Assembly: GCA_021325635.1 (NCBI GenBank)
Contig: JAJPGV010000035.1
Span: 248,001 to 312,000, forward strand
DNA length: 64,000 nucleotides
Reading direction: 5' to 3'
Origin: Chloroflexota bacterium
Lineage (GTDB): Bacteria; Chloroflexota; JAJPGV01
The position numbers and the translations under genes are program-made. Positions 16,360-25,769 of this stretch are shown one piece after another; the stretch's first letter is position 1, and every line of letters starts with the position of its first letter. The notes beneath the pieces are model-generated. The model saw only the letters and a list, made by a program, of their open reading frames with translations, was not told the origin of the DNA and did no database searches.

Positions 16360-18243
16360 ATGTGCGGAATTGCCGGGATTGCCGGTCCTGCCGCAGATTC
16401 GACCGCGGTGAAGCGAATGACGGACGCCATGGTTCACCGCGGGCCCGACGCTGAGGGCCTGTTCAAGGACAGGGAGGCGTGTCTCGGTATCAGGCGCCTC
16501 AAGATCATCGATTTGGTAACTGGGGATCAACCCATTGCCAACGAAGATCAGTCTGTCTGGGTGGTACTCAATGGCGAGATCTACAACTTCCGAGAGCTGA
16601 GAGACGAGCTCCGATCGCGTGGGCACGTCTTCTGCAGCCAGTCTGACACCGAGTGCATCGTCCATGCCTACGAGGAATATGGAGATGGCTGCGTCTCGCG
16701 GCTGCGTGGCATGTTCGCCTTTGCCCTCTGGGATGTGAAACGTCAGCGCCTGCTATTGGCCCGAGACCGAGTAGGCAAGAAGCCGCTGGTCTATGCCGAG
16801 CTCAATGGAAGCCTGTATTTCGCCTCGGAGTTTCAATCGCTGTTCGGCTCCGGAGCGCTGGATCGCCAGATCGACTTCGGTGCCTTGGGTGACTATCTGG
16901 CGTACGGTTACGTGCCCGTACCCAGCAGTATCTACGGAGGAATACGCAAGCTTCCGCCGGGTCACTACCTCACGTGGAACGCTGGCAGCACGTCGGTGAC
17001 ACGCTATTGGCAGCTGTCGTTCAAGCCGAAGCTGCGGATAAGCGAGCGAGAGGCCCTTGCCGAGCTCGAAAGGGAGCTGCGCGAGGCGGTTAAGCTGCGG
17101 CTCGTAGCCGACGTCCCGCTGGGGGCGCTCCTGAGCGGGGGCGTGGATTCCAGTACCGTCGTCGCGCTCATGGCCCAGTTGACTCCCGGGCGAGTGAAGA
17201 CCTTTTCCATAGGGTTCGAAGAGGCGGATTTTAATGAGCTCCAACACGCGCGGCGGGTGGCCGAACGCTACGATACCGACCATCATGAGCTCATTGTCCG
17301 ACCAGACGCGGCAGCCGTGCTTCCTACCCTCGTCCGGCACTATGGTGAGCCGTACGCTGACTCCTCGGCAATCCCTACGTTCTACGTCAGCAAGCTTGCA
17401 CGCCAGCACGTCACGGTCGCGCTGAACGGTGACGGTGGCGACGAGGCTTTTGCTGGCTACGACCGCCATCGGGCAATGCAGATCGCGGCATGGATCGCGC
17501 ACGTTCCGGGAGCTTCGAGCGCGAGTATGGCAATCGGCCCGCCAATGGCAGGCAACCTACGCTTGCCTTCTCGCGTCCGGCGCGCCGGACGCTTCCTTGA
17601 AGCTGTCGGTCGGCCTCCGGCCGATCGCTTGGCTCAATGGGTGGCCACGCTTTCCCCTAGTCGCGTGGCGCAGCTGCTCAAACCTGACATCTTGGCCCAA
17701 GCTCGAGCCCAGCGCTCCAAGGTCGTCGAGCGGGAGTTCGAACGGAACGCCGGCCTGGATCTGACGGACCAGGTCCTCGCGACCGAAGTGAATACGTACC
17801 TGCTGAACGATCTGCTGGTCAAGATGGACATCGCCAGCATGGCAAACTCGCTCGAGACCCGGTCACCGTTACTCGACCATCGCGTGCTGGAGTTTGCGGC
17901 AAGCCTGCCGGCTGTCTTCAAGCTGCGGCATGGAATTCAGCAAAAGCACCTGCTGAAGCAGTTCGCTCGCAAATTTGTCCCAGCGGACAACATCGATCGC
18001 CCCAAGATGGGATTCGGCATACCCGTAGGCGCATGGCTGCGCGGACCGCTTCGGGAAATGGCGGAAGATGCGCTGCTGGCGCAAGACGGAGCCATGCACG
18101 AATTCTTCCAGCCGAAGGCGATCCACTCATTTTGGAACGAGCACCAGTGCTTCAGCCATGACCACACCTACACGCTCTGGACATTACTCATGTTTGAGCT
18201 GTGGCACCGTGAGTTCATGGTCCCGCCAGTTACGGACATATGA
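16360..18243 (+). CDS. asnB: Asparagine-synthetase-like glutamine amidotransferase
   Basis: It has an N-terminal class II glutaminase with nucleophile Cys2 (MCGIAGIAGP) and supporting motifs HRGPD and LNGEIYN. The C-terminal synthetase domain has the pyrophosphatase P-loop LSGGVDSST near residue 260 and the NGDGGDEAFAGYDRH signature. At 627 residues it matches the usual length. AsnB-like enzymes in surface glycan loci, such as WbpS, amidate uronic acid carboxyls rather than make asparagine. The neighbouring uronic-acid genes favour that role, but sequence alone does not separate the two. ATG at 16360 is fixed by Cys2. Confidence 0.92.
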   Translation: MCGIAGIAGPAADSTAVKRMTDAMVHRGPDAEGLFKDREACLGIRRLKIIDLVTGDQPIANEDQSVWVVLNGEIYNFRELRDELRSRGHVFCSQSDTECIVHAYEEYGDGCVSRLRGMFAFALWDVKRQRLLLARDRVGKKPLVYAELNGSLYFASEFQSLFGSGALDRQIDFGALGDYLAYGYVPVPSSIYGGIRKLPPGHYLTWNAGSTSVTRYWQLSFKPKLRISEREALAELERELREAVKLRLVADVPLGALLSGGVDSSTVVALMAQLTPGRVKTFSIGFEEADFNELQHARRVAERYDTDHHELIVRPDAAAVLPTLVRHYGEPYADSSAIPTFYVSKLARQHVTVALNGDGGDEAFAGYDRHRAMQIAAWIAHVPGASSASMAIGPPMAGNLRLPSRVRRAGRFLEAVGRPPADRLAQWVATLSPSRVAQLLKPDILAQARAQRSKVVEREFERNAGLDLTDQVLATEVNTYLLNDLLVKMDIASMANSLETRSPLLDHRVLEFAASLPAVFKLRHGIQQKHLLKQFARKFVPADNIDRPKMGFGIPVGAWLRGPLREMAEDALLAQDGAMHEFFQPKAIHSFWNEHQCFSHDHTYTLWTLLMFELWHREFMVPPVTDI

Positions 18244-18269
18244 GAGGTCAGGGCGGGCTGATGCGCAAG

Positions 18270-18299
18270 CGCGTGTTCCAACGCGAACGCGTGTTCCAA
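18270..18299. repeat. Short direct repeat, 18-base period
   Basis: The 12-mer CGCGTGTTCCAA occurs at 18270-18281 and again at 18288-18299 in the gap after asnB. It could be a protein-binding half-site pair or chance. No clear promoter or hairpin is seen with it. Confidence 0.4.
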
Positions 18300-18417
18300 T
18301 AGGTGGGAGGACGTGGCAGAGGAGCGTTTTGTGCCCAAGCGAGTCCGGGCAATGCACCCTAATCAAACTTGCTCGACGGCACCTCGATGAACGGTGGCCG
18401 GGCGAGTGGGGAACGGC

Positions 18418-19917
18418 ATGGGTGAGGTAGTATTCGCGGTCCGTTTGCTATCTGAAGTGGGCGTTGCCGTGGCACTGCTGAGGTGGCTTGCGGGACGAGC
18501 CAACAATGGCTGGATAGTCTGGCTAACTCTTTCAAGCTTCATCATCCGGCTGTTGATTGGACTAGGCTTGTTTCTTGTCAGCTTCCTCCATTTGCCGATT
18601 CTTGTCAGCCTCCAGCTCCCGGGAGGGTATTGGACGTTTGCGACGGATGCGGTCGAGTACGCAAGTCAGGCGCATAACCTCCAAGATGTTGGGAGCCATT
18701 TGCAGAACGGGTCGTTCGATCGCTTTCCCATCATCATCGCGGGCATTTATTGGGCTTTTGGTTTCGGGTTGCCACAGGTACTAGTTGCCAATGCTCTCTT
18801 CGCTGCCATGTGTGTGCCTCTGGCCTTCGTTGCGGCTCGATCACTTGGTGTTACGAGCATCTCAGCGGTCATAGCCGCTTGCATAGTCGCATTCTGGCCT
18901 TCATCTCTTGCCTGGAGCAGCCAGCTGCTTAAGGATCCCCTGACCTGGCTCGCAATCTTTGCCGTGGTGGCTGGTGTCAGCTGTTTGATGTGCACAGACC
19001 CGAAGCTCGCTCCAAGGAAGCTCCTTTCCTGGGGCACAGTAGTCTTTGGTGGGGCGCTGCTGGTTTCTCTAATCCGCGGGCAATACACGAGCCCGGCAAT
19101 AGTAGGTGCGGTGTTGGTTGGAATAGCCGTCAGCGTTATTTCGGCGCGACTGCAACACCGGGACATCGGCCGACTCGCACCCGTTTCAATTGTTCTGGCA
19201 GCAGTCGTTCTGGGCAGCATTCCCTCCTATTACGAAGAACCGCTGAACCATGTGGGGGTGAACGCCTTCGACGTTATGCGCGCCAAGCTCTCTTCTTTTT
19301 TCAGCCAACCGAGTTCCGGCGCCTCAACTGCCAATCCCGGGCCCTCGGTCGAAACTGCACCATCTCCCGTTTCAAGTCTGGGGTGTTCGTTGGCGGGTCC
19401 GTTCCTCAGAGCGAGAGGTCGCTTTGTTACTTCGGGCGGAGGATCTCAACTCGACTCGACGACCCGATTTGAAACATGTGGCGATGTTCTGGGCTACCTG
19501 CCTAGGGCCCTTCAGCTCGCCCTTGTTGGACCGAAGCCCAGCGAATGGCGATCGGTGGGGAACTCAATCGGTCCTCTTCGCTATCTTGCCAATATCGAAG
19601 ATGCGTTTCTTTGGCTCTCACTTCCCGGACTGCTGGTGGCGCTTGTCGCGAGCTTTATACGTCCACGGGGAGCGATGCCGATTCTCGCGTTGTATGTTCT
19701 GTTCCTCGGACTCGCGCTGGGTTTTGTCGTTAGTAACCTGGGAACCCTCTTCCGACTCCGCCTGCAAATACTTCTGCCCGCGTTCATCCTGTCGCTAGAT
19801 GGATGGACAATGATTTTTGCTTGGGTGGGTGCTTGGAGGCCTAGGCGTCGACCGCAGAGCCAGTCATCGCTTCCACTGAATCAATCAGACAAGCAGACGA
19901 TAGGGTTGACGAGCTAG
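18418..19917 (+). CDS. Polytopic membrane protein, PMT/ArnT-like
   Basis: This integral membrane protein of about 499 residues has roughly ten hydrophobic segments. An early loop contains TDAVEYASQAHNLQ (an acidic pair, as in GT-C glycosyltransferases). A later RG-containing loop (SLIRGQYTSP) precedes a Ser/Pro-rich extracytoplasmic stretch with paired cysteines. These features recall GT39/GT83-type enzymes that use polyprenyl-phosphate sugars, but no diagnostic motif proves it. ATG 18418 follows GGGGAACGG and is preferred over GTG 18394. The gene is visibly richer in A/T and in T-ending codons than its neighbours, suggesting separate origin. Confidence 0.7.
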   Translation: MGEVVFAVRLLSEVGVAVALLRWLAGRANNGWIVWLTLSSFIIRLLIGLGLFLVSFLHLPILVSLQLPGGYWTFATDAVEYASQAHNLQDVGSHLQNGSFDRFPIIIAGIYWAFGFGLPQVLVANALFAAMCVPLAFVAARSLGVTSISAVIAACIVAFWPSSLAWSSQLLKDPLTWLAIFAVVAGVSCLMCTDPKLAPRKLLSWGTVVFGGALLVSLIRGQYTSPAIVGAVLVGIAVSVISARLQHRDIGRLAPVSIVLAAVVLGSIPSYYEEPLNHVGVNAFDVMRAKLSSFFSQPSSGASTANPGPSVETAPSPVSSLGCSLAGPFLRARGRFVTSGGGSQLDSTTRFETCGDVLGYLPRALQLALVGPKPSEWRSVGNSIGPLRYLANIEDAFLWLSLPGLLVALVASFIRPRGAMPILALYVLFLGLALGFVVSNLGTLFRLRLQILLPAFILSLDGWTMIFAWVGAWRPRRRPQSQSSLPLNQSDKQTIGLTS

Positions 19918-19977
19918 TGCCTTCACCAGCGACCCCCTCCGACCCGGAGAACACCCCGCAATGAGGCGATATCCCAA

Positions 19978-20964
19978 TTGAGGGCCCTCGTCACCGGCGC
20001 GGCCGGCTTTATTGGTTCCCATCTTAGCGAGGCACTCCTGCAACGGGGTGACCAGGTTGTCGCCATCGACAACCTGGCAACCGGCAGCCTTCGGAATCTT
20101 TCCGCTGTCAGATCATGGCCGGCCTTTCGTTTCATCCAGGCCGACGTTTGCGATAGCCAGGCACTCGAGAGATTGTGCGACCCGCCCTTCGATGTCATCT
20201 TTCATTTAGCCGCGGCGGTTGGCGTTCGTACGATCTTGGACCATCCGCTGGCGTCGCTGAACACGAATCTGCGAGGCACGGAGAATGCCCTCGCTGCCGC
20301 CGCGCCCGGCAGCACGTTGATCGTGGCTTCTACGTCGGAGGTCTACGGCAAGAACGAATCAGGGCCGCTGTCAGAGCAGGCCGATCGAATCCTCGGAGCG
20401 GGTGAGCTTGCACGCTGGTGGTATGCGGTCGCCAAGATGGCGGATGAGGCGCTGGCGCTGGCGTCTCATCGCGAGGGAAAGGTCAAGGCGCTGGTCGTGC
20501 GCCTCTTCAACACGGTCGGGCCAAGACAAACCGGAAGGTACGGCATGGTCCTGCCAAACCTCGTGCGCCAGGCGCTGGCCGGCGAACCACTCACGGTCTA
20601 CGGCGATGGGGAGCAGACCCGCTGCTTCACCTACGTCGAAGATACAGTCAAAGCGATGATCGCTTTGGCCGAATCCCCGGCCTCACCCGGGCTGATTTTC
20701 AACATCGGGCAGTCGACCGAGATCTCGATCAATGCTTTGGCCCGCAGGGTGCTGGAATTGACAGGCAGCCGGTCGAAAATCGTGCATGTGTCTTACCAGG
20801 AAGCCTACGGCGATTCTTACGAGGATATGCGACGGCGTGTTCCGGACTGCTCTCTGCTCGAGCGCACCATCGGATTCATGCCTACGAACCGGCTCGACGA
20901 AGCCATTCGGGCGGTCGCGGCTGAGATACAGGCTCGAGGAGAGGGCGAATGCGCGTCTGCGTAA
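19978..20964 (+). CDS. NAD-dependent epimerase/dehydratase (UDP-glucuronate decarboxylase-like)
   Basis: This is an extended SDR with NAD loop ALVTGAAGFIGSHL, VVAIDNLATGS, catalytic Ser/Thr region STSEVYG, and YAVAKM carrying the Tyr and Lys. RLFNTVGPRQTGRYGMV and TRCFTYVEDTV match UDP-glucuronate decarboxylase/UDP-xylose-synthase-like sequences more than GalE. It starts at TTG 19978 and ends 16 bases inside the next SDR gene. It probably makes a nucleotide pentose or epimer for the glycan. Exact chemistry is uncertain. Confidence 0.85.
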   Translation: MRALVTGAAGFIGSHLSEALLQRGDQVVAIDNLATGSLRNLSAVRSWPAFRFIQADVCDSQALERLCDPPFDVIFHLAAAVGVRTILDHPLASLNTNLRGTENALAAAAPGSTLIVASTSEVYGKNESGPLSEQADRILGAGELARWWYAVAKMADEALALASHREGKVKALVVRLFNTVGPRQTGRYGMVLPNLVRQALAGEPLTVYGDGEQTRCFTYVEDTVKAMIALAESPASPGLIFNIGQSTEISINALARRVLELTGSRSKIVHVSYQEAYGDSYEDMRRRVPDCSLLERTIGFMPTNRLDEAIRAVAAEIQARGEGECASA

Positions 20965-21881
20965 CGGGCGGAGCCGGGTTCATCGGCAGCCAGATCGTCG
21001 ATGCGCTCATCGAACGTGGAGATGAGGTCCTGATCATCGACGACCTCTCGACAGGGAAGCGCGAATACCTCAATCCTCGGGCACGCCTTCATGAAGCCGA
21101 CTTGGCAACCGACACCCGGTTGCCGCAGGTTCTGAAAGGCATCGACGTCGTCTTTCACACCGCTGCCCTCGCGAGGATTCAGCGCTCCATCGACGACCCG
21201 TTGTCCACACATGCCGCCAACGTAACCGGCACGCTCAACGTCCTCAAGGGTGCGGTGGACGCGCACGTGAAACGCGTGGTCTATTCGTCGTCGTCGTCCG
21301 TCTACGGCGATCAGCCAACGCTGCCATTGACGGAGGATATGGCTCCAAATCCACTGAACATCTACGCCTGCCAAAAGCTGATGGGTGAAATTTACTGCCG
21401 GAACTTCGTTTCAGTGTTTGGTCTGGAGACGGTGTGCTTGCGCTATTTCAACGTGTATGGGCCACGACAGGTCATGGAAGGGGCCTACCGGCTGGTGATC
21501 GGTATCTTCATGGACCAGAGCCAGCACGGACAGGCGCTTACTATCCATGGTGATGGCAACCAGACGAGGGATTTCACGCACGTGAACGACGTCGTTCGGG
21601 CCAATCTCCTGGCGGCCGCCTCGAACAAGGTGGGCAAGGGTGAGCCAATCAACATAGGAAGCGGGCAGGAGTTCTCCATCAATACGCTGGCGTCGTTCTT
21701 TCACGCACCCACAGTGCATCAGCTTCCCCGAGGCAATGACGAACGCTTCAAGCGTGCAGGCGTGGCCAAGGCTAAGGAGCTGCTGGGCTGGCAGCCGACG
21801 ATCGCCCTCGAGGAGGGCATATCGAGGTTGCTCGCTCAAAACGCTCCCGCCGGCGGATTTGCTTCCGCGCCGGGAGCTTAG
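20949..21881 (+). CDS. NAD-dependent sugar-nucleotide epimerase
   Basis: The GxxGxxG loop is VTGGAGFIGSQI. The catalytic Ser lies in SSSSSVYGD, and Tyr/Lys lie in YACQKLMGE. RYFNVYGPRQ and TRDFTHVNDVV complete the extended-SDR set of UDP-GlcNAc/UDP-Glc 4-epimerases (WbpP/GalE-like). ATG 20949 lies inside the preceding gene, which is another SDR, so the two are co-translated and may act in sequence. The product is probably a UDP-hexose or UDP-HexNAc epimer. Confidence 0.88.
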   Translation: MRVCVTGGAGFIGSQIVDALIERGDEVLIIDDLSTGKREYLNPRARLHEADLATDTRLPQVLKGIDVVFHTAALARIQRSIDDPLSTHAANVTGTLNVLKGAVDAHVKRVVYSSSSSVYGDQPTLPLTEDMAPNPLNIYACQKLMGEIYCRNFVSVFGLETVCLRYFNVYGPRQVMEGAYRLVIGIFMDQSQHGQALTIHGDGNQTRDFTHVNDVVRANLLAAASNKVGKGEPINIGSGQEFSINTLASFFHAPTVHQLPRGNDERFKRAGVAKAKELLGWQPTIALEEGISRLLAQNAPAGGFASAPGA

Positions 21882-21910
21882 GAGCGCAGGCATCCTAGCG
21901 TGAGGGCGTC

Positions 21911-23206
21911 ATGATCCAGTGGCTGCGCCCGGGCTTGCAGATCAAGCGCTGGCTGCTGCTGCTGTTCGCGGGCATTCTGCTGTGCGGCCTCGGGGTTGCC
22001 CTGCTGCTCGTGCAGCTCTATCGCGAAGTCGACTTCGGGCAGGGCACGTCTGGTCGGCTGGTGTTCTGGCTCTTTCTGGAGTTCGTCGAGCCGCAGTGGC
22101 TGCGCGGCCTCATCCTCATCGTGCTGAGCGCCAGCATCTTCGTCGTCGCGCTCATGCTGTTCAACCGTACGCTGCTCGCGCCCTTCGCCAACGGCGGCCG
22201 CATCAGCGACATCGTGCTGCAGCGTAAGCAGCTCCAGCGCGGCCCCAAAATCGTGGCGATCGGTGGCGGCCATGGCTTGTCCACTCTGTTGCATGGCCTG
22301 AAGGAGCACACCTCGAACCTGACCGCGATCGTTACGGTGGCCGACGATGGTGGCAGCTCAGGCCGTCTGCGCAAAGCGTTTCACATTCCCGCCCCGGGTG
22401 ACATTCGTAACTGCATCGTGGCGCTGGCCGACGCCGAGCCGCTCGTGCAGGAGCTGTTCCAGTATCGCTTCAGCGAAGGGACGGATCTGGAAGGGCACAG
22501 CTTCGGCAATCTGTTTATCGTGGCCCTTTCGAAGATCACGGGCAACTTCGAGCGGGCATTGCGGGAATCGAGCCGAGTCTTGGCTGTTCGCGGCCAAATA
22601 TTGCCATCCACGTTGGAGGACGTGACGCTGTCGGCGGTGATGGCTGATGAAGTCATGGTGCACGGTGAATCCAACATTCCGGATAGCGGCCGGCAGATCG
22701 ATCGCGTGTACCTCCAACCGGAGCACATCATGGCCTATCCCGAAGCTGTGGCGGCGGTATTGGATGCCGACCTCATCGTGATTGGTCCAGGCAGCCTCTA
22801 CACCAGCATCCTGCCGAATCTGCTCATTGAAGGCATTCAACAGGCTGTGCGCGCGTCGGACGCCGTGAAGGTGTACGTGTGCAATGTCGCTACGCAGCGT
22901 GGTGAAACGGATGGCTTCGAGGTCGACGATCACATTCGCGCGTTGTATCGCCATGGCTGCCGTGGCTTGTTCCAATACGTGCTTGCCAACAGCCAGCCAA
23001 ATGCAGAGCTGCCAAGCAAGTTTGCCGTCACCAGTCCACCCCGGCGGCGGCAGCTGCAGATAGACGCCTCGTTACATCTGGTCTCGGCCGACGTTGTTAG
23101 TCGAAAGGACGCGCTGAAGCACGATCCGGAACGATTGGCTGAGAGGATCATGGAAATTTACTATTCAAGGCCAGCCAGGCATAGCGCCAAGGCCGAGGCC
23201 GTCTAG
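21911..23206 (+). CDS. yvcK: YvcK/CofD-like protein with membrane anchor
   Basis: Two N-terminal membrane helices (about residues 13-35 and 62-82) precede a complete YvcK domain: IVAIGGGHGLSTLLHGLK, VADDGGSSGRLR, PGDIRNC, and VIGPGSLYTSILPNLL. YvcK (gluconeogenesis factor, CofD fold) binds UDP-sugars and links carbon supply to cell-wall precursor synthesis in Firmicutes and Actinobacteria. The usual partners rapZ and whiA are absent here. A DUF6391 gene follows with a one-base overlap. It sits 29 bases after a UDP-sugar epimerase, consistent with a UDP-sugar sensor, though that link is inference. Confidence 0.9.
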   Translation: MIQWLRPGLQIKRWLLLLFAGILLCGLGVALLLVQLYREVDFGQGTSGRLVFWLFLEFVEPQWLRGLILIVLSASIFVVALMLFNRTLLAPFANGGRISDIVLQRKQLQRGPKIVAIGGGHGLSTLLHGLKEHTSNLTAIVTVADDGGSSGRLRKAFHIPAPGDIRNCIVALADAEPLVQELFQYRFSEGTDLEGHSFGNLFIVALSKITGNFERALRESSRVLAVRGQILPSTLEDVTLSAVMADEVMVHGESNIPDSGRQIDRVYLQPEHIMAYPEAVAAVLDADLIVIGPGSLYTSILPNLLIEGIQQAVRASDAVKVYVCNVATQRGETDGFEVDDHIRALYRHGCRGLFQYVLANSQPNAELPSKFAVTSPPRRRQLQIDASLHLVSADVVSRKDALKHDPERLAERIMEIYYSRPARHSAKAEAV

Positions 23207-23697
23207 TGGGATTCCCCTGGGGGCTCGGAGAGCAGCTGCGCCAGAATCACGCGCTGGAGCACGCCACGATCGCCATCCTTCAGGAACACGACCCCGGCGT
23301 CCGGGTGATCGCGCGATCCACAAATAGAGGGTTCAAGCTCTACGGGACCGCGAGGCAGGATCAGGTCCGGGAGGCGGTGAACGAGGCCATGACCCGCCTG
23401 CGTTCAGGCGAGCTGAGCCTGGCCATAGCACCCCGCTGCGGCACGACGGTGGCAATTGGCGTGCTGCTGGGCACGGTCGGGCTATGGCTCAGTGAATTCA
23501 TGAGCTCGCCCAAACAGAAGCTGATGCTGGGTCTCGCCACCAGCCTGGCGATTGCGGTCTCATCCCAACCGGTGGGGCTGCTTGCCCAACGGCACATCAC
23601 CACCCAGGCGCGCCTGGGGCCTCTGCGGGTCGATGCAATCCGTGGACGCATGGTAGGCAGGCAGAATTGGCTCGAAGTGGTAACCAGCGCGTACTGA
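23206..23697 (+). CDS. DUF6391 family membrane protein
   Basis: The N-terminal QNHALEHATIAIL (residues about 13-25) is the conserved signature of DUF6391, which I know from Chloroflexota and Cyanobacteria. One or two hydrophobic helices follow (about 80-120), with a basic C-terminal region. GTG 23206 shares its G with the yvcK stop, so expression is coupled to YvcK. The HxxxEH-like core resembles a metal site, but no activity is known to me. Confidence 0.75.
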   Translation: MGFPWGLGEQLRQNHALEHATIAILQEHDPGVRVIARSTNRGFKLYGTARQDQVREAVNEAMTRLRSGELSLAIAPRCGTTVAIGVLLGTVGLWLSEFMSSPKQKLMLGLATSLAIAVSSQPVGLLAQRHITTQARLGPLRVDAIRGRMVGRQNWLEVVTSAY

Positions 23698-23707
23698 TGT
23701 AACTGCA

Positions 23708-23723
23708 CAGCCTAAGGAGGCTG
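23708..23723. terminator. Weak hairpin between convergent genes
   Basis: CAGCCT and AGGCTG form a 6-base stem around AAGG, located between the converging ends of the DUF6391 gene and the DUF2142 gene. There is no U-run on either strand, so it is at most a weak terminator. Confidence 0.35.
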
Positions 23724-23748
23724 CCGCATTGCGTCTCAGTGCCCTCGG

Positions 23749-25728
23749 CTACCCGATGGTGACGCTGCCAATGGTTGTTGCAGCCTTACCCGACCCATCC
23801 TCGACCGGCTTCAAATCACGGTAGTCGTAGACACCGACTTCCAAGGCATAGGAGCCAGCAGGAGCATTCGAGGGCACGCGTAGCGTCCATGGGTCCGAGA
23901 TCCATTCGCCGACGAGCCAATCGTGCGGCAGCAGGGGAAGCGAGATTCCAGGCCCATGGTCCTCGTCGTGGACGATGTGGCCCTGCCCATCGTTCAGCCG
24001 GACGAAGGCGGAGTAGTCGAAGTCAGGCTGGTGTGACGCCGTCCAGAAGAGCTCGAGACGGAGAAGCTGACCCTGATGGATCGTGTCTGCTGCGAGATTC
24101 AGTCCCGCCAGGCGCATGCCATTGGAATAATCCACCGCCAGTGACTGTTGGACTCCTGCCGAGCGAGCGTCACCATACGCAGGCGCCGTCGGTCCGAACG
24201 ATTGGGGGAGCGTCAAGATCGAGTACCCCACGACGCTGAGGCAGGTGGCGAACAGGCCGCCCAGCGCGGCCTTGCGGAAAACGCTGGGGAGTATTGCGAG
24301 CCCGCTGGCAATGAAGATCGAGCTCGCGCCAATGGCAGGCAGGAGGAACCTGGCGTGTGTCGTGCCGCCGTCGCTGAACGTAACAATGTTCCGATACAGG
24401 ACAACCGCCAAGAGCACAAGGAAGGAAGAATAGAGCAGGGCTGCCGCGGCAGTTGTGCCCGAACGGGACGAGCCGTGGACGGCCGGCATCCCTGGGAGTG
24501 GTTTCAGCGACAAGACAACGCCGCCCAGCGCCAGGCAGGTAAAGAGCAGGAATGGCCGATAGAACAGTCCGGGCAGATGGAAGGTGTCCCACCCGTAGGA
24601 TCCCCAGTACGTTTCCCAAAGGTTGGGGATCCCGCCCCACACCACTTGACCGGGACCCGGACAGGAGCAGACCGGAGCAGTAACGGCGCTTCGAAGGGCC
24701 TGGAAACCGTCCATCAGTCGACCTAACCAGTGGGACCGCAGGCTCTCCACGACGAGAGTAAGGCTGACGACCAGGCAAGCTGACAAAATGAGGTGAGCAA
24801 GCCGCGGGCTGCGAGAGGTACCGACTTCCCGCATTGAGCGCCTCACGCTCACGAGCCCTACTGCAATGCCGAACGGCACCAAAAAAATGGCGTCCGACTT
24901 CGACCACATCGCCGCTGCCGCTGCCGCCGCGTACAGCACTAGCCACTGCCAATAACGCGATTTGGACAGAATGGCGCGAACGCCGAAGAAGAGCGCGAGC
25001 GAGCTGGTAAGGATCACGCCGTTGTCGTTATTGACGGTGGCGCTGGTGAGGAGAAAGCCCGGCGTCAGCGCGGCTGTGGCAGCAGCTGCCAGGGCAAACC
25101 AGCGGCGGCCGGCGAGTGCCAGTGCGGTGAAATAGATGACTGCGACCGTACCCGCGCCCATCAAACCGGAGACCGCGCGCATCACGTGAACGCCGAGGAC
25201 CATCCCGTGGTATGGCCACGCTTCAGTCAAGGTGTGCGTGGCGGCGCCGTTACGCAGTGGGTAGCCGGGCCAGGTGAAATACGGATTTGCCACCCACGAC
25301 GTGTAGCTGTTCAGGTCGATAGGTAGAACGAACGGCGCCTCAAGCAGGTAGTACAGGGGAGGCTGCCTGGTAATGTCGCCGCGAGCGATGCAGTGAATGT
25401 TCGCGCAGCTCGTTTCGTCGTGCGGCAGGGTCGGCAGGTCGGCACCTTTGGGCGGAAGGCGATGTTGCTCCGCGATGTACTTGACGTACTGAAAGTGGCT
25501 GGGCTCGTCAATACCTTCCCATATCGGGTTGGCAACGTTGAGCGCCGTGCTCAGCCCGAAGAACAGAAGCAGCAGGCCAATGAGGGGGAGCCTCGCGTTC
25601 CATGTTGGGGCTATGGCCGCGCCGCGCTCGCCAGCCGAAGCTTCAGCCTCTGCTGCGCGAGCGTTTGGACTAGCGAGCAGCGTGGCCAGGCGGACCTCCA
25701 GACGACCAGCTGCCGCAAGTGGCCTCAA
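23749..25728 (-). CDS. DUF2142-type polytopic membrane protein
   Basis: This protein has 659 residues with about 10-12 hydrophobic helices. After the first helix comes WEGIDEPSHFQYVKYIAEQ, the acidic E/D-E loop expected of GT-C glycosyltransferases and typical of DUF2142. A soluble C-terminal beta-rich domain follows (LRLELFWTASHQPDFDYSAFVRLND), resembling a carbohydrate-binding or immunoglobulin-like fold. It probably transfers or handles lipid-linked sugars on the outer face of the membrane. It is a single leftward gene at the edge of the glycan locus. The first 40 residues are Ala/Glu-rich and the start may be further in. Confidence 0.75.
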   Translation of the reverse strand: MRPLAAAGRLEVRLATLLASPNARAAEAEASAGERGAAIAPTWNARLPLIGLLLLFFGLSTALNVANPIWEGIDEPSHFQYVKYIAEQHRLPPKGADLPTLPHDETSCANIHCIARGDITRQPPLYYLLEAPFVLPIDLNSYTSWVANPYFTWPGYPLRNGAATHTLTEAWPYHGMVLGVHVMRAVSGLMGAGTVAVIYFTALALAGRRWFALAAAATAALTPGFLLTSATVNNDNGVILTSSLALFFGVRAILSKSRYWQWLVLYAAAAAAAMWSKSDAIFLVPFGIAVGLVSVRRSMREVGTSRSPRLAHLILSACLVVSLTLVVESLRSHWLGRLMDGFQALRSAVTAPVCSCPGPGQVVWGGIPNLWETYWGSYGWDTFHLPGLFYRPFLLFTCLALGGVVLSLKPLPGMPAVHGSSRSGTTAAAALLYSSFLVLLAVVLYRNIVTFSDGGTTHARFLLPAIGASSIFIASGLAILPSVFRKAALGGLFATCLSVVGYSILTLPQSFGPTAPAYGDARSAGVQQSLAVDYSNGMRLAGLNLAADTIHQGQLLRLELFWTASHQPDFDYSAFVRLNDGQGHIVHDEDHGPGISLPLLPHDWLVGEWISDPWTLRVPSNAPAGSYALEVGVYDYRDLKPVEDGSGKAATTIGSVTIG

Positions 25729-25769
25729 CCGGCCTGCTGTGGCAGCGTTAGGTGGCTTACGCCGAGATT

